From assembly GCF_903915725.1 (NCBI RefSeq), contig NZ_CAIWTY010000090.1:186001-250000 (forward strand): a stretch of DNA of 64,000 bases. Reading direction: 5' to 3'. The notes below the pieces were generated by a model. That model was given only the letters and a program-made list of their open reading frames with translations. It had not been told where the DNA came from and did not search any database. Source of the stretch: an uncultured Rhodopila sp. (lineage in GTDB: Bacteria > Pseudomonadota > Alphaproteobacteria > Acetobacterales > Acetobacteraceae). The position numbers and the translations under genes were made by a program. Below are positions 34,149 to 43,506 of the stretch, piece after piece (the first letter of the stretch is position 1; each line of letters starts with the position of its first letter).

Positions 34149-36434
34149 ATGAGCCGCAGGATCAGTTTCAAGCCGTACGACCTCCCCTCCGGCGGCTGGG
34201 GATCAGCCCGCTCCGTCGCCGATATCCTAAGCCGCGAGGGGGTGCTGGCCAGCGGCGCCCTGACCCTGACGCGGCAGAACAAGGTCGATGGCTTCCAGTG
34301 CGTCAGTTGCGCATGGCCCAAACCCGCCGCCCCGCTGCCATTCGAATTCTGCGAGAACGGCGCCAAGGCCACCGCGTGGGAGATCACCACCCACCGTTGC
34401 ACGCCCGAATTCTTTGCCGCCCATACGGTAACCGAGCTGCTTGACTGGGACGACTATCACCTGGAGAAGGCCGGCCGCCTGACCCATCCGATGCGTTACG
34501 ATGCTGCCACCGACACCTACCGCCCGGTCTCCTGGTCCGCCGCCTTCGCCGAAATCGGGCGAGAGATGCGGGCCATCGCCGACAAGAAAAGCGTGGTATT
34601 TTATAGCTCCGGCCGCAGTTCCAACGAGGCCAGTTACTTATACGGATTGTTCGCCCGTTTATATGGCAACAATAACCTGCCCGACAGTTCGAACATGTGC
34701 CACGAAAACACATCCGTCGCGCTACCCGAAAGCATCGGCGTACCCGTCGGCACCTGCACGCTCGACGACTTCGCCAAGACCGACTGCATCCTGTTCTTCG
34801 GGCAGAACCCCGGCAGCAACAGCCCGCGCATGCTGCATCCGCTGCAAGAGGCGAGTCAACGGGGTGTGCCGATCATTACGTATAATCCATTGCGAGAGCG
34901 GGGGCTGGAGAGCTTTACGAACCCGCAATCACCAACGGAAATGCTGACCGGCAAACGAACCCGCATCAGTTCGCAATATCACCAGGTGAAAGCCGGCGGC
35001 GATCTGGCCGCACTGACCGGGATCTGCAAGACGCTGATCGCCATGGACGACGCGGACGGCCACACCGTCCTGGACCATGCATTCATTACGCAGCACACGC
35101 ACGGCTTTGAACCGTTCATCGCATGGCTGCGCGCGCAGGACTGGGACGCGATCGAACGGTGCTCCGGCCTGCATCGCGCCGCCATGCAAGCGACCGCAAC
35201 GACCTATGCCGCTGCCAACGCCACGATCGGGATCTACGGCATGGGCCTGACGCAGCATCGCGCCGGCGTCGAAACGGTACAGATGCTGGTCAACCTGCTG
35301 CTGCTGAGGGGCAATATCGGCCGGGAGGGCGCCGGCATCTCCCCCGTCCGCGGCCACTCCAACGTCCAGGGCCAGCGCACCGTCGGCATTACCGAAAAGC
35401 CCGAGATGGTGCCGATGGACGTTCTGGCGAAGCAATACGGGTTCGAACCGCCGCGCGAGCCCGGCCTCAACACGGTCGAGGCCTGCGCGGCGATCCTTGA
35501 AGGCCGCATCAACGCCTTCGTCATGCTCGGCGGCAACTTCGTGCGCGCCATTCCGGACCGGGACCGGATGGAGCCCGCCTGGCGCCGCATGCGGCTGACA
35601 GTGAACGTGGCGACCAAGCTGAACCGCAGTCATCTCGTTCACGGCGAAATCAGCTACATCCTGCCGGTCAAAGGCCGGATCGAGGTCGATCGCCAGGCCA
35701 CCGGCCCGCAGGCGACGTCGATGGAGGACAGCACCGCCTGCATCCATGGCTCCCGAGGGGTGCGCTCGCCGGCCTCGAAACATCTGATCAGCGAGATCGA
35801 CTTCGTCGCCCGCCTGGCCGACGCCGTCCTGGAGCCGAATCCGAACGTGCCGTGGAAGGCCTGGAACGACGACTACAGCCTGATCAGGCGGTCCATCGGC
35901 GAGACCTATCCGGAAATATTCTACGACTACGACCGCCGCATGTGGGAGCCGGGCGGCTTTCACCGCCACCTGCCGGCGCGCCATCGGGTATGGAAGACCA
36001 GAACCGGCAGGGCGAATTTTATTACGCCTCGCGGCCTGGACGAAGACCCGGACATGCCGGAGCCCGGGCATGACACGCTGCGGCTGATCACCCTGCGCAG
36101 CAATGACCAGTTCAACACCACGGTTTATGGCTACAGCGACCGGTTCCGCGGCATCCACGGCACCCGCATGGTCGTCCTGATGCATCGCGACGACATCGAA
36201 CGCCTCGGTCTGGCCGAGGGAGAGGTCGTGAAGATGCAAACTGTATCGAAGGACGGCATCGAGCGGGCCATCAGCGGGTTTCGCGTGACGCCCTACAACA
36301 TCCCGGTGGGTTGCATTGGCGCCTACTATCCCGAGGCGAACGCGTTGCTCCCCCTGTCGCACTACGCCGAGGGCAGCAAGACCCCCGCTGCCAAGTCGAT
36401 ACCGGTAACGGTCAGGCGCCACCGGACGACTTGA
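34149..36434 (+). CDS. FdhF/YdeP-family molybdopterin oxidoreductase
   Basis: 761 residues of the molybdopterin oxidoreductase superfamily, YdeP branch (related to formate dehydrogenase alpha). The N-terminus has a Cys group suited to an iron-sulfur cluster (FQCVSCAWP, then EFCENGAKA). The putative Mo ligand is Cys ~184 in SNMCHENTSVALPES, where FdhH has selenocysteine. The final ~130 residues are the molydopterin dinucleotide-binding barrel (LRLITLRSNDQFNTTVYGY). No Tat signal, so cytosolic. A GTG at 34134 is possible; the ATG at 34149 fits the family better. It heads a molybdenum-related stretch, with a maturation factor next. Confidence 0.88.
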   Translation: MSRRISFKPYDLPSGGWGSARSVADILSREGVLASGALTLTRQNKVDGFQCVSCAWPKPAAPLPFEFCENGAKATAWEITTHRCTPEFFAAHTVTELLDWDDYHLEKAGRLTHPMRYDAATDTYRPVSWSAAFAEIGREMRAIADKKSVVFYSSGRSSNEASYLYGLFARLYGNNNLPDSSNMCHENTSVALPESIGVPVGTCTLDDFAKTDCILFFGQNPGSNSPRMLHPLQEASQRGVPIITYNPLRERGLESFTNPQSPTEMLTGKRTRISSQYHQVKAGGDLAALTGICKTLIAMDDADGHTVLDHAFITQHTHGFEPFIAWLRAQDWDAIERCSGLHRAAMQATATTYAAANATIGIYGMGLTQHRAGVETVQMLVNLLLLRGNIGREGAGISPVRGHSNVQGQRTVGITEKPEMVPMDVLAKQYGFEPPREPGLNTVEACAAILEGRINAFVMLGGNFVRAIPDRDRMEPAWRRMRLTVNVATKLNRSHLVHGEISYILPVKGRIEVDRQATGPQATSMEDSTACIHGSRGVRSPASKHLISEIDFVARLADAVLEPNPNVPWKAWNDDYSLIRRSIGETYPEIFYDYDRRMWEPGGFHRHLPARHRVWKTRTGRANFITPRGLDEDPDMPEPGHDTLRLITLRSNDQFNTTVYGYSDRFRGIHGTRMVVLMHRDDIERLGLAEGEVVKMQTVSKDGIERAISGFRVTPYNIPVGCIGAYYPEANALLPLSHYAEGSKTPAAKSIPVTVRRHRTT

Positions 36435-36577
36435 AGCCCGACATTCGGGATTGTCGGATTGTCATCTTCCGGACAACGCATCCCTGCCGTTGACGGAAAG
36501 CCGCAGGTTCTCGGCTATGTGCGGGATGGCATAGCGCTTGCTGACACCCCGAGGCACTCAACCCCGGGAGAGCCACG

Positions 36578-37471
36578 ATGTCGGTGCACGAACGCCTGTC
36601 TGCCTCAATCGCGAAACGCGCGTTCATGGCCTCCTATCGTGGCCAGGCGGCGGCGGCGCCGATAGCGCTGGTGCTCGGCACCGGCGATATCGCCTCCGCC
36701 ATCGGACGGGAGTTGTTCAATCTGGGCTGGAACGTCGTGCTGCTGCGCGATCACGCGGTCCCGGTTCTCCGGCGCGGCATGGCGTTCGATGACGCTCTGG
36801 AGTGCGGCACGGCTGAACTGGACGGGGTGACCGCCGTGCTCGCGCCTGTGGCCGACGCGCTGCCGCATTTGCTGCGGGCGCGCCGGGGGGTGGTCGTGGC
36901 AAACCTCGATCCCGCGGTGGCCGCTGCCGCTTGCGGCAAGGTGCCGGATGCCATGATCGACGCGCGGATGCGCAAATACGCCATGCCGGCCGACATCCGC
37001 CCCCTCGCCCTCTGCACCGTCGGGATCGGCCCCGGCTTCGTCGCCGGCGGCAACGTCCACGCCGCAATCGAGACACTGCCAGGGCAGGAGGGCGGCGTCG
37101 TGACCCTTGGAGCGACCGCGAATCCCACCGGAAAGGCAGTGCCGTTGGGCGGTGCAGGGGCGGAACGCTTCGTTTACGCGCCGATTGCCGGCCCGTGGCA
37201 GCCCCGGGTTCCGCTCGGGACCTGGCTGAACGCGGGCACGACAATCGGGATGCTGGGGGACGAGCCTGTCCACGCGCCCATCGGCGGCTGCGTCCGCGGC
37301 ATGGTGCGCGCCGCTCCGGGCGCTGTTTCCCGCGGCAGCAAACTGATGGAAATCGATCCGCGGCCGGAAGCAACGTGGCGCGGCATTCCGCCCCGCGCCC
37401 GCCGCATCGCCGCCGGGGTGGAAAGCGCGCTGGCAACTCAGACGCTGGATCGGATCGTCGCCCGCGCCTGA
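36578..37471 (+). CDS. yqeB: YqeB/EF2563-type molybdoenzyme maturation protein (XdhC-like)
   Basis: 297 residues. An N-terminal Rossmann-like domain (IALVLGTGDIASAIGRELF) is followed by the family's conserved block TVGIGPGFVAGGNVHAAIET and a C-terminal GSKLMEIDPRPE segment. In other bacteria this group accompanies selenium- or molybdenum-dependent hydroxylases. Here it follows the YdeP-type enzyme by 143 bases on the same strand and probably helps insert or sulfurate the cofactor. GGGAGAG precedes the ATG. It converges on the DUF2478 gene, sharing a hairpin at the stops. Confidence 0.8.
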   Translation: MSVHERLSASIAKRAFMASYRGQAAAAPIALVLGTGDIASAIGRELFNLGWNVVLLRDHAVPVLRRGMAFDDALECGTAELDGVTAVLAPVADALPHLLRARRGVVVANLDPAVAAAACGKVPDAMIDARMRKYAMPADIRPLALCTVGIGPGFVAGGNVHAAIETLPGQEGGVVTLGATANPTGKAVPLGGAGAERFVYAPIAGPWQPRVPLGTWLNAGTTIGMLGDEPVHAPIGGCVRGMVRAAPGAVSRGSKLMEIDPRPEATWRGIPPRARRIAAGVESALATQTLDRIVARA

Positions 37472-37485
37472 GCCGCGCCTCAGGC
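37466..37485. terminator. hairpin spanning two convergent stop codons
   Basis: A perfect 7-base stem (GCCTGAG / CTCAGGC) with a 6-base loop. The plus-strand stop (37469-37471) and the minus-strand stop (37480-37482) both lie in the stem. No T run, so termination activity is a guess. Confidence 0.35.
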
Positions 37486-38061
37486 CCCTTCGGTCGCAGC
37501 GTTCACGCCCAACACCACGTCCTCCGCCCAGTCGGCGATCGCCACCGGCGATGGCAGCAGCAGCGACGCGGGACCGCCGAGAAAGCCTTCGAGATCGTTC
37601 AGTAATGAATAGCGCACGGGGATAATTACCGCGGCACCGGAGCAGATGGCGTCGGCGATTTCCGCCCGCATGCCGCTGCCGTCGGCTTCGGCGTTGCCGA
37701 AACGGTTGACCACGATGACATCGGCGCCGGACCCGACCGCGCGCTGCAGCAGGCAGGCGGACCGCGCCAGGGCATCCGGATCGAGCATGCACGCCACCGC
37801 CCCCGGGCCGCGCGGCTGATCGAGGCGGATCGACTGGCCGGTTGAGATATCATCGACCCGCATGCTGCGCTTGCCGTTCGGCAACCGCTCCCCGAAGCGT
37901 TGCAGCAGGCCGGCGACGGAGACGCCCTGCGCCCGGATCAGTTCGATCGCGGCGGCCAGGATCGCATCGACTTCGGTCGTCTTGTCATACAGCAGGACGC
38001 CGACCCTGGCCGCCGGGTCGAGGCTGGGGAGCGGGTCCGTGGTTGTCATCAAGAAATCCAT
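37480..38061 (-). CDS. DUF2478 protein (nucleotide-binding, molybdenum-associated)
   Basis: 193 residues. Typical DUF2478 features are VGVLLYDKTTEVDAILAAAI near the N-terminus, a RLDQPRGPGAVACMLDPDAL segment and GADVIVVNRFGNAEADGSGM, followed by IPVRYSLLNDLEGFLGG. The fold resembles NTPase THEP1-like proteins. In many alphaproteobacteria this family lies beside molybdate transport genes, as it does here. Starts at 38061 and 38049 are both possible. Confidence 0.78.
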   Translation of the reverse strand: MDFLMTTTDPLPSLDPAARVGVLLYDKTTEVDAILAAAIELIRAQGVSVAGLLQRFGERLPNGKRSMRVDDISTGQSIRLDQPRGPGAVACMLDPDALARSACLLQRAVGSGADVIVVNRFGNAEADGSGMRAEIADAICSGAAVIIPVRYSLLNDLEGFLGGPASLLLPSPVAIADWAEDVVLGVNAATEGA

Positions 38062-38262
38062 GGTCAGCCGAACCTCGCACGATGTCCGGAGGCGCCCGGG
38101 CCGGCGCGACACCGGTGTGAGTTTTTGGGCCCGTATCAAGCGCATGAGCAACATTCGTGCCAGCTCATCGCGAAGCATTGGCCCACGGAAAGTTCACAAC
38201 GCCCGGCCGATCGGCGTTGTTATAGTCTGTCCGACATAGCGCCGCATTCGGGGGCCGGGGTC

Positions 38263-39276
38263 ATGACGTATCATCCGACAACAAAAGATCTCCTGCCGCA
38301 TCTGTATTCCGTTGAAACCAGGCTTGCCGGCATTTTCGACGATTACGGCTACGCGTTCGCGCCGATGCTGATCGCGGGCCAGGTGGGCGATCCGGGTGTC
38401 TACAATCTTCCCTCGACCACGCCAGTCACCACGGAAAGCGTAACGTATACGGCTGCGGGGGGCCCGGTCAGCGATACCTACACGGGAACAACGCTGTGGG
38501 ATCTGCTGACCTACGCAGGCGACGTCACGACGACAACGGCGAAGAACGATATCCTCAGCAAGTATGTGATCGCTACCGGCTCCGACGGCTATCAGGCGGT
38601 GTTTTCTCTCGGTGAGATCGATCCATCGTTTGGCAATCAACCCGTTCTAGTCGCCTACTCCGATACCGGCGGCCAGCTTGGCCCGAGCGGCAGCGATGGA
38701 TTGGCGCGTATCGTGGTGCCGGGCGACATCGCCGGAGGCCGATACGTTTCGGACCTGGTCAGCCTGAAAGTGGAAAGCCTGCCGGAGCCCGGTGCCGTCG
38801 GCCCGGGTGGCATTTCGCCGCAGGCCACGCTGTCCGGCGCGGTAGCTGACCCGACGATAGTCACGCCGGAAACCCTGGCCGCGCTGAACCAATCGACCAC
38901 CGAAACGGCAACCTATCTGGCGGGGGGAACGCCGGTCACCGACACCTATACCGGCGTATCGCTGTGGACGCTGATCCAGGACGCCGGGCTGTTGACGGAT
39001 CCGTCGATCAAGAACGACCTGCTCGGCTTCTATGTCGTAGCGACGGGTAGCGACGGGTATCGCGCGATCATTTCGCTCGGCGAGATCGCGCCGAATTTCG
39101 GCAACCAGCCGGACCTTGTGGCCTACCAGGACACCAGCGGGCAATTGGGACCGGGTGGCGCGGACGGGGCGCTGCGGCTGATCGTTCCGGGCGACGTCGC
39201 GGGCGGCCGTTACGTCTCCATCCTGGTCAACCTGCAGGTGGTCGACGCCACGGCCGCGGCGCATCTGTCTTCCTGA
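38263..39276 (+). CDS. tandem molybdopterin-binding-fold protein
   Basis: 337 residues made of two homologous units (about 38-175 and 185-330). Each carries VSDTYTGTTLWDLL or VTDTYTGVSLWTLI, then KNDIL or KNDLL, VIATGSDGYQAVFSLGEI or VVATGSDGYRAIISLGEI, FGNQP, and a VPGD-AGGRYVS end. Each unit resembles the oxidoreductase molybdopterin-binding (SUOX-type) fold but lacks an obvious Cys ligand. No signal peptide is seen with the ATG at 38263. Placed among molybdenum genes, it may bind molybdopterin or molybdate rather than catalyse; this is inference. Confidence 0.7.
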   Translation: MTYHPTTKDLLPHLYSVETRLAGIFDDYGYAFAPMLIAGQVGDPGVYNLPSTTPVTTESVTYTAAGGPVSDTYTGTTLWDLLTYAGDVTTTTAKNDILSKYVIATGSDGYQAVFSLGEIDPSFGNQPVLVAYSDTGGQLGPSGSDGLARIVVPGDIAGGRYVSDLVSLKVESLPEPGAVGPGGISPQATLSGAVADPTIVTPETLAALNQSTTETATYLAGGTPVTDTYTGVSLWTLIQDAGLLTDPSIKNDLLGFYVVATGSDGYRAIISLGEIAPNFGNQPDLVAYQDTSGQLGPGGADGALRLIVPGDVAGGRYVSILVNLQVVDATAAAHLSS

Positions 39277-39279
39277 CGG

Positions 39280-40284
39280 CTACGTCGTCAGCACCATGCG
39301 GAACCGCGCCGCCCCGCTCATCATCCGTTCATAGGCCTCGGCGGCGCGTTCCAGCGGCATCGTTTCGATCATCGGGCGGACGCCCGCCAGCGCGCTGAAC
39401 GCCATCGTGTCCTCGGAATCGATCGACGTGCCGGAGGGCCAGCCCTGGATCCCGCGCCTCTGCTGGATCAGCGCCAGCGGCGGCACTTCGATCGGCTCCA
39501 TCGACGCACCGACAACGATCAGCTTGCCGTCCACGCCGAGGCCGCCGATGGTGGCGCTCATGGCCTGCGGGCTGGTGACCGTGGCGAGGATCACCCGCGC
39601 GCCGCCCAACTTTGTCAGCTCCCCGCCCACATCCGCTGTTTTGCTATCGATATAGCGATGTGCACCCAGTTTCCGCGCCAGCGCCTCCTTGTCGGTGCCG
39701 CGCGCAATCGCAACGGTGCGGCACCCCATCTTCGCGGCGAACTGAACGCCGAGATGGCCCAATCCCCCGACGCCCAGGATGGCAACGAGATCGCCGGCCT
39801 TCAGGCCGCTGTGGCGCAGTGCATTGAACGTGGTGATCCCGGCGCATAGCAGCGGGGCGGCCTCGGCCGGAGTCAGTTCATCCGGCACGGCCGCCAGCGC
39901 CTCGAACGGCGCGATCATGTAGTCGGCGTAGCCGCCGTCATAGGAAATTCCCGGGATCTGCCCGTTGACGCATGTAATGAAATCGCCGCGCCGGCAAGAC
40001 GTGCAATGGCCGCAATGACCGCCGTGCCAGCCGACGCCGGCGCGCTGGCCGGCCTGCCAATCAGGTACGTCCGCGCCGAGGGCATCGATGATGCCGACCA
40101 CCTCATGGCCCGGCACGCGCGGAAACTGGATGCCGGGGAAAGCACCCGCCTTGGTGAAAGAATCGCTGTGGCAGACGCCGCAGGCCTGCACCTTGATGCG
40201 GACATGGCGCGGCGGCGGATCCGGGATGGCGCGCTCGACAAGTTCGAAGGGGCCGTTCGCGCTGGTGACCTGTACTGCTCGCAT
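39280..40284 (-). CDS. zinc-dependent alcohol dehydrogenase
   Basis: 334 residues of the MDR superfamily, AdhP/AdhA-like. Catalytic zinc ligands are in GVCHSDS and PGHEVVG, and structural zinc cysteines in HCGHCTSCRRGDFITC. The nucleotide-binding motif is GVGGLGHLG. Likely oxidises a primary alcohol or reduces an aldehyde with NAD(P). An aldehyde dehydrogenase lies 119 bases upstream on the same strand, so the pair may carry an alcohol through to the acid. Confidence 0.9.
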   Translation of the reverse strand: MRAVQVTSANGPFELVERAIPDPPPRHVRIKVQACGVCHSDSFTKAGAFPGIQFPRVPGHEVVGIIDALGADVPDWQAGQRAGVGWHGGHCGHCTSCRRGDFITCVNGQIPGISYDGGYADYMIAPFEALAAVPDELTPAEAAPLLCAGITTFNALRHSGLKAGDLVAILGVGGLGHLGVQFAAKMGCRTVAIARGTDKEALARKLGAHRYIDSKTADVGGELTKLGGARVILATVTSPQAMSATIGGLGVDGKLIVVGASMEPIEVPPLALIQQRRGIQGWPSGTSIDSEDTMAFSALAGVRPMIETMPLERAAEAYERMMSGAARFRMVLTT

Positions 40285-40402
40285 CGGGGCAACTCCAAGT
40301 CCTGGATGAACCTGGAGTTAAGTGGGGGCAATGATCCGGTCTTCCAGCCGTCTACTCACTCCGTGAAAGGGCGGCCGCCGCCGAAGCGACGGCCTGTCAT
40401 CG

Positions 40403-41887
40403 TCAATCGGTCTTGATCCAAACCGATTTCGTGTTCAGGTATTCCTCCAGGTGCTGCACCCCGCCCTCCCGGCCATACCCGCTCATTTTATAGCCGCCGA
40501 ACGGCACCGCCGGGTCCATCGCCTGGTAGCAGTTGATCCAGACCGAACCGGCGCGGATGGCCCGCGCAAGACGGTGCGCCTTGCCGACGTCGCGCGTCCA
40601 CACGCCGCTGCCCAGCCCGAACTGGGTCTTGTTGCCGCGCGCGATCACCTCATCGATGTCGGTGAACGGGATGGCGGAGATCACCGGGCCGAAGATTTCC
40701 TCCTGAGCGATCCGCATGTCGTCGCGCACGTCGGCGAACACTGTCGGCGGAACGAAGTAGCCTTTCGCCAGCGGACCGTCCGTCAGCCTTTCGCCACCCG
40801 ACAGCGGACGCGCGCCTTCCTGGCGGCCGATGTCCAGGTAACCGGTGACACGACTCAGTTGCTCCTGCGAAACCAGGGGGCCGACCTGGGTATCCGGATC
40901 GCGACCGTCGCCGACGCGGAGCGTCTTGCCAAAATCGGCGACCCGCCCGACGAACTCGTCGTAGATCTTCTGCTCCACAAACAGCCGCGTGCCGGCGCTG
41001 CAGATCTGGCCCGAGTTGGCAAACACCGCCATGCTCGCCCCAGGCACCGCCTGGTTCAGATCGGCATCAGCGAACACGATGTCCGGCGACTTGCCGCCCA
41101 ATTCCAGCGATACACGCTTCAGATTTCCCGCCGAGGCGCGAACGATCGCCTGGCCGGTCAGGTGGGACCCGGTGAACGCCACCTTGTCCACATCCGGATG
41201 CGACGCCAGCGCGGCTCCAGCGGTCTCGCCAAATCCGGGCACGACATTCACCACGCCCGGCGGCACCCCGGCCTCCAGGCACAATTCGCCCAGACGCAGC
41301 GGGGTCAGCGGCGCCTCCTCGGCCGGCTTCAGCACCACCGTGCAGCCGGTCGCCAGCGCGGGGCCGAGCTTCCAGATCGAGGAACCCAGCGGCGCGTTCC
41401 ATGGAATAATCGCGCCGACGACGCCAACTGGCTCCTTCAGGGTGAAGGACACAAATTCGCCGGGCAGCGAATTGTCGATCGTTTCGCCATGCAGCGCGGT
41501 CGCCATGCCGGCATAGAACCGCAGCATGCCCACCGCCCGGTTGCGGTTGGCCCGCGTGCGGGTGATTGGCGCCCCCATGTTGAGCGTATCGAGGGCGGCC
41601 AGTTCCTCCATATCGCGCTCGACCAGTTCGGCGAGCTTCAGCAGGATCACCTGCCGCTGCGCCGGCTTGACCTTGCTCCAGGGGCCGTTGAACGCCTCGC
41701 GCGCCGCGGCGACGGCGCGGTCGATGTCCTCGGCATCGCCTTCGGCGACGTTGGCGAGAAGCTCGCCGGTGGCGGGATTGCGCGTCTCGAACGTCTTGCC
41801 CGACGCTGCTTCGAGCCACTTGCCGCCAATCAGCATGCGCCTGGTCTTGCCGTCCAAAAACGGATGGGTCTGTGTCAGGGCGTTCAT
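40403..41887 (-). CDS. NAD(P)-dependent aldehyde dehydrogenase
   Basis: 494 residues of the ALDH superfamily, closest in feel to betaine/phenylacetaldehyde-type ALDHs. The catalytic cysteine is in NSGQICSAGTRLF and the general-base glutamate in LELGGKSPDIVF. The cofactor region is IIPWNAPLGSSIWKLGPALATG. GAGGAG precedes the ATG at 41887. Upstream of and co-oriented with the alcohol dehydrogenase. The aldehyde substrate is unknown. Confidence 0.92.
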   Translation of the reverse strand: MNALTQTHPFLDGKTRRMLIGGKWLEAASGKTFETRNPATGELLANVAEGDAEDIDRAVAAAREAFNGPWSKVKPAQRQVILLKLAELVERDMEELAALDTLNMGAPITRTRANRNRAVGMLRFYAGMATALHGETIDNSLPGEFVSFTLKEPVGVVGAIIPWNAPLGSSIWKLGPALATGCTVVLKPAEEAPLTPLRLGELCLEAGVPPGVVNVVPGFGETAGAALASHPDVDKVAFTGSHLTGQAIVRASAGNLKRVSLELGGKSPDIVFADADLNQAVPGASMAVFANSGQICSAGTRLFVEQKIYDEFVGRVADFGKTLRVGDGRDPDTQVGPLVSQEQLSRVTGYLDIGRQEGARPLSGGERLTDGPLAKGYFVPPTVFADVRDDMRIAQEEIFGPVISAIPFTDIDEVIARGNKTQFGLGSGVWTRDVGKAHRLARAIRAGSVWINCYQAMDPAVPFGGYKMSGYGREGGVQHLEEYLNTKSVWIKTD

Positions 41888-42030
41888 CGGTTTTGTCTCC
41901 TCGCCAGAATTAGACGTGTTTCCCGCCGGCTCGCCAGGCACCTTTTCGCTTGGCATAAGCAGCATTCCAGGCCACTATCGCTGTAGTCAAATGTATATGA
42001 CGCCTGGTATCGGGGCAAACAGGACGGACC

Positions 42031-43299
42031 ATGAGCGGAGCGGGCCTTTCCATCGCGATAAAGACCGGGGCGAGCAACCCGATGGTGCCGCGCCCGATGG
42101 ATTTTCGTCCGGTTCCCGCGACGATCCTGATCAAGCGCGAGGCGGCGCCGCGGCGCACCAAGATCTGGGAATTCAGCACCAACCTGCACTGCTCGATCGT
42201 CGGCACCTGCTTGTCCACCACGGAACTGCGCTCGGTCCTGAAGAAGTTCGGCATGGCCGCGGACGGCTGCTCCGACCATGACCTGCACGCCGTCGCTGTC
42301 AGCCTCGCCAGCCGGCGGGACGAAGCGGCGCGGCAGTTGAACAAGGTGCTGGACCAGCGGCACAAGCTGGCGGTCAGCCAGTTCGCCAAGGCGGACACCG
42401 AGCAGGCCGTGCGCGCCCAATGGCGGGAGTCGGTGAAGCGCGGCGAGATCCCCGGCGCCTACTGGGCGACCCTGACGCATCCGGTCACCACCCAGGCGCT
42501 GGTCCGCGAGGCGTTTGGGGAGGTGCACATGCTGTCGCACCTCGTCGGTTCGGCCAATCGCGCGGACATCAAGCGGCTATGCGCGCTGGCGTCGGAGAAG
42601 GCGGCGCTGGAGGCGAAGGTTCAGCGCCAGCAGCAGGCGTTGCATGAGGCTGTGGTCGCCCGCGACACGCAAATCCAGGAACTGCGCCACGCCCTGACGC
42701 AGAAGATCGTCGCCTCGCCATCCGAACCGGTGGCGGAGGACAGTGCCGCATTGCGCGACCTGGTGGCCGATCTGGAACGCCGCCTATCCACCCATGCGCG
42801 CCGCCGGGCGGCGATGGAGGAGCGGCTGGCGGCGGCTCAGGCCACGGCGGAGCGGGAGGCGGCGGCGCGCGCGACCGCGGAAAAAGACCGCGACGCGATG
42901 CGCCATGAACTTAGTGTGATCGAAGCGATTCTGGCGCCGCCGAGCGAAGCCTCAGGCGCGCGGCCGGAGGTTCGCCTGGATGGCGTTGCCCTGCTGTATG
43001 TCGGCGGCCGTCCGAACCAGTTCGCGCCGATGCGGGCGGCGGCCGAACGGCTGGGCGCGACATTGCTCCACCATGATGGCGGTATCGAAAACCAGTCCGC
43101 GCTGCTGCACGGCCTGGCCAGCCGGGCGGACGTGGTGCTGTTCCCGGTGGATTGCATCAGCCATGAGGCCGTGAACACGGTCAAGGCGCTCTGCCGCCAA
43201 AGCGGAAAACGCTACATACCGTTGCGATCGGCCAGCATCACTTCACTGCTGACGGCGTTGCAGGCGCCGGAAATAGCGGCCCTGTCGGCTGCGGTGTGA
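42031..43299 (+). CDS. DUF2325 protein with coiled coil
   Basis: 422 residues: an N-terminal region with Cys/His residues (EFSTNLHCSIVGTCLS) and a His-bearing patch (SDHDLHAVAVSLASRR), a coiled coil at about 185-305 (long runs of Ala/Glu/Arg heptads), and a C-terminal DUF2325 domain at about 314-405 (VALLYVGGRPNQFAPM, LLHHDGGIENQ, FPVDCISHEAVNTVK). Function of the family is not established. Its place beside Mop/ModE and the DUF2478 gene fits a link with molybdenum or metal metabolism, but this is inference. Confidence 0.78.
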   Translation: MSGAGLSIAIKTGASNPMVPRPMDFRPVPATILIKREAAPRRTKIWEFSTNLHCSIVGTCLSTTELRSVLKKFGMAADGCSDHDLHAVAVSLASRRDEAARQLNKVLDQRHKLAVSQFAKADTEQAVRAQWRESVKRGEIPGAYWATLTHPVTTQALVREAFGEVHMLSHLVGSANRADIKRLCALASEKAALEAKVQRQQQALHEAVVARDTQIQELRHALTQKIVASPSEPVAEDSAALRDLVADLERRLSTHARRRAAMEERLAAAQATAEREAAARATAEKDRDAMRHELSVIEAILAPPSEASGARPEVRLDGVALLYVGGRPNQFAPMRAAAERLGATLLHHDGGIENQSALLHGLASRADVVLFPVDCISHEAVNTVKALCRQSGKRYIPLRSASITSLLTALQAPEIAALSAAV

Positions 43300-43506
43300 T
43301 CAGATCCCGATCATCACGTCGGACGACTTGATCACGGCAAACGCCTTCTGACCGGCCTTCAGGCCAAGTTCCTCGACGGCTTCGTTGGTAATGGAGGAGG
43401 TGATCAGCACCGTCGGCGAAATTTCGATCGTCACGTGCGAGGTCGTGGCGCCGCGCTTCACGTCCTTGATCGTGCCGGCGATCTGGTTGCGAGCGGAAAG
43501 CTTCAT
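43300..43506 (-). CDS. mop: Mop/molbindin, TOBE-domain molybdate-binding protein
   Basis: 68 residues forming one Mop/TOBE unit: KLSARNQIAGTIKDVKRGAT, then HVTIEI and AVIKSSDVMIGI. Molbindins form oligomers that store molybdate in the cytosol. The ATG overlaps the modE stop (ATGA), so the two are translationally coupled. Together they resemble a ModE whose usual C-terminal molybdate-binding domain is a separate small protein. Confidence 0.92.
   Translation of the reverse strand: MKLSARNQIAGTIKDVKRGATTSHVTIEISPTVLITSSITNEAVEELGLKAGQKAFAVIKSSDVMIGI

Noticed and set aside
36435-36577. Spacer between the YdeP-type enzyme and YqeB considered as a molybdenum-cofactor riboswitch
   Set aside because: I could not lay out the conserved helices of that riboswitch class; only short unpaired similarities.
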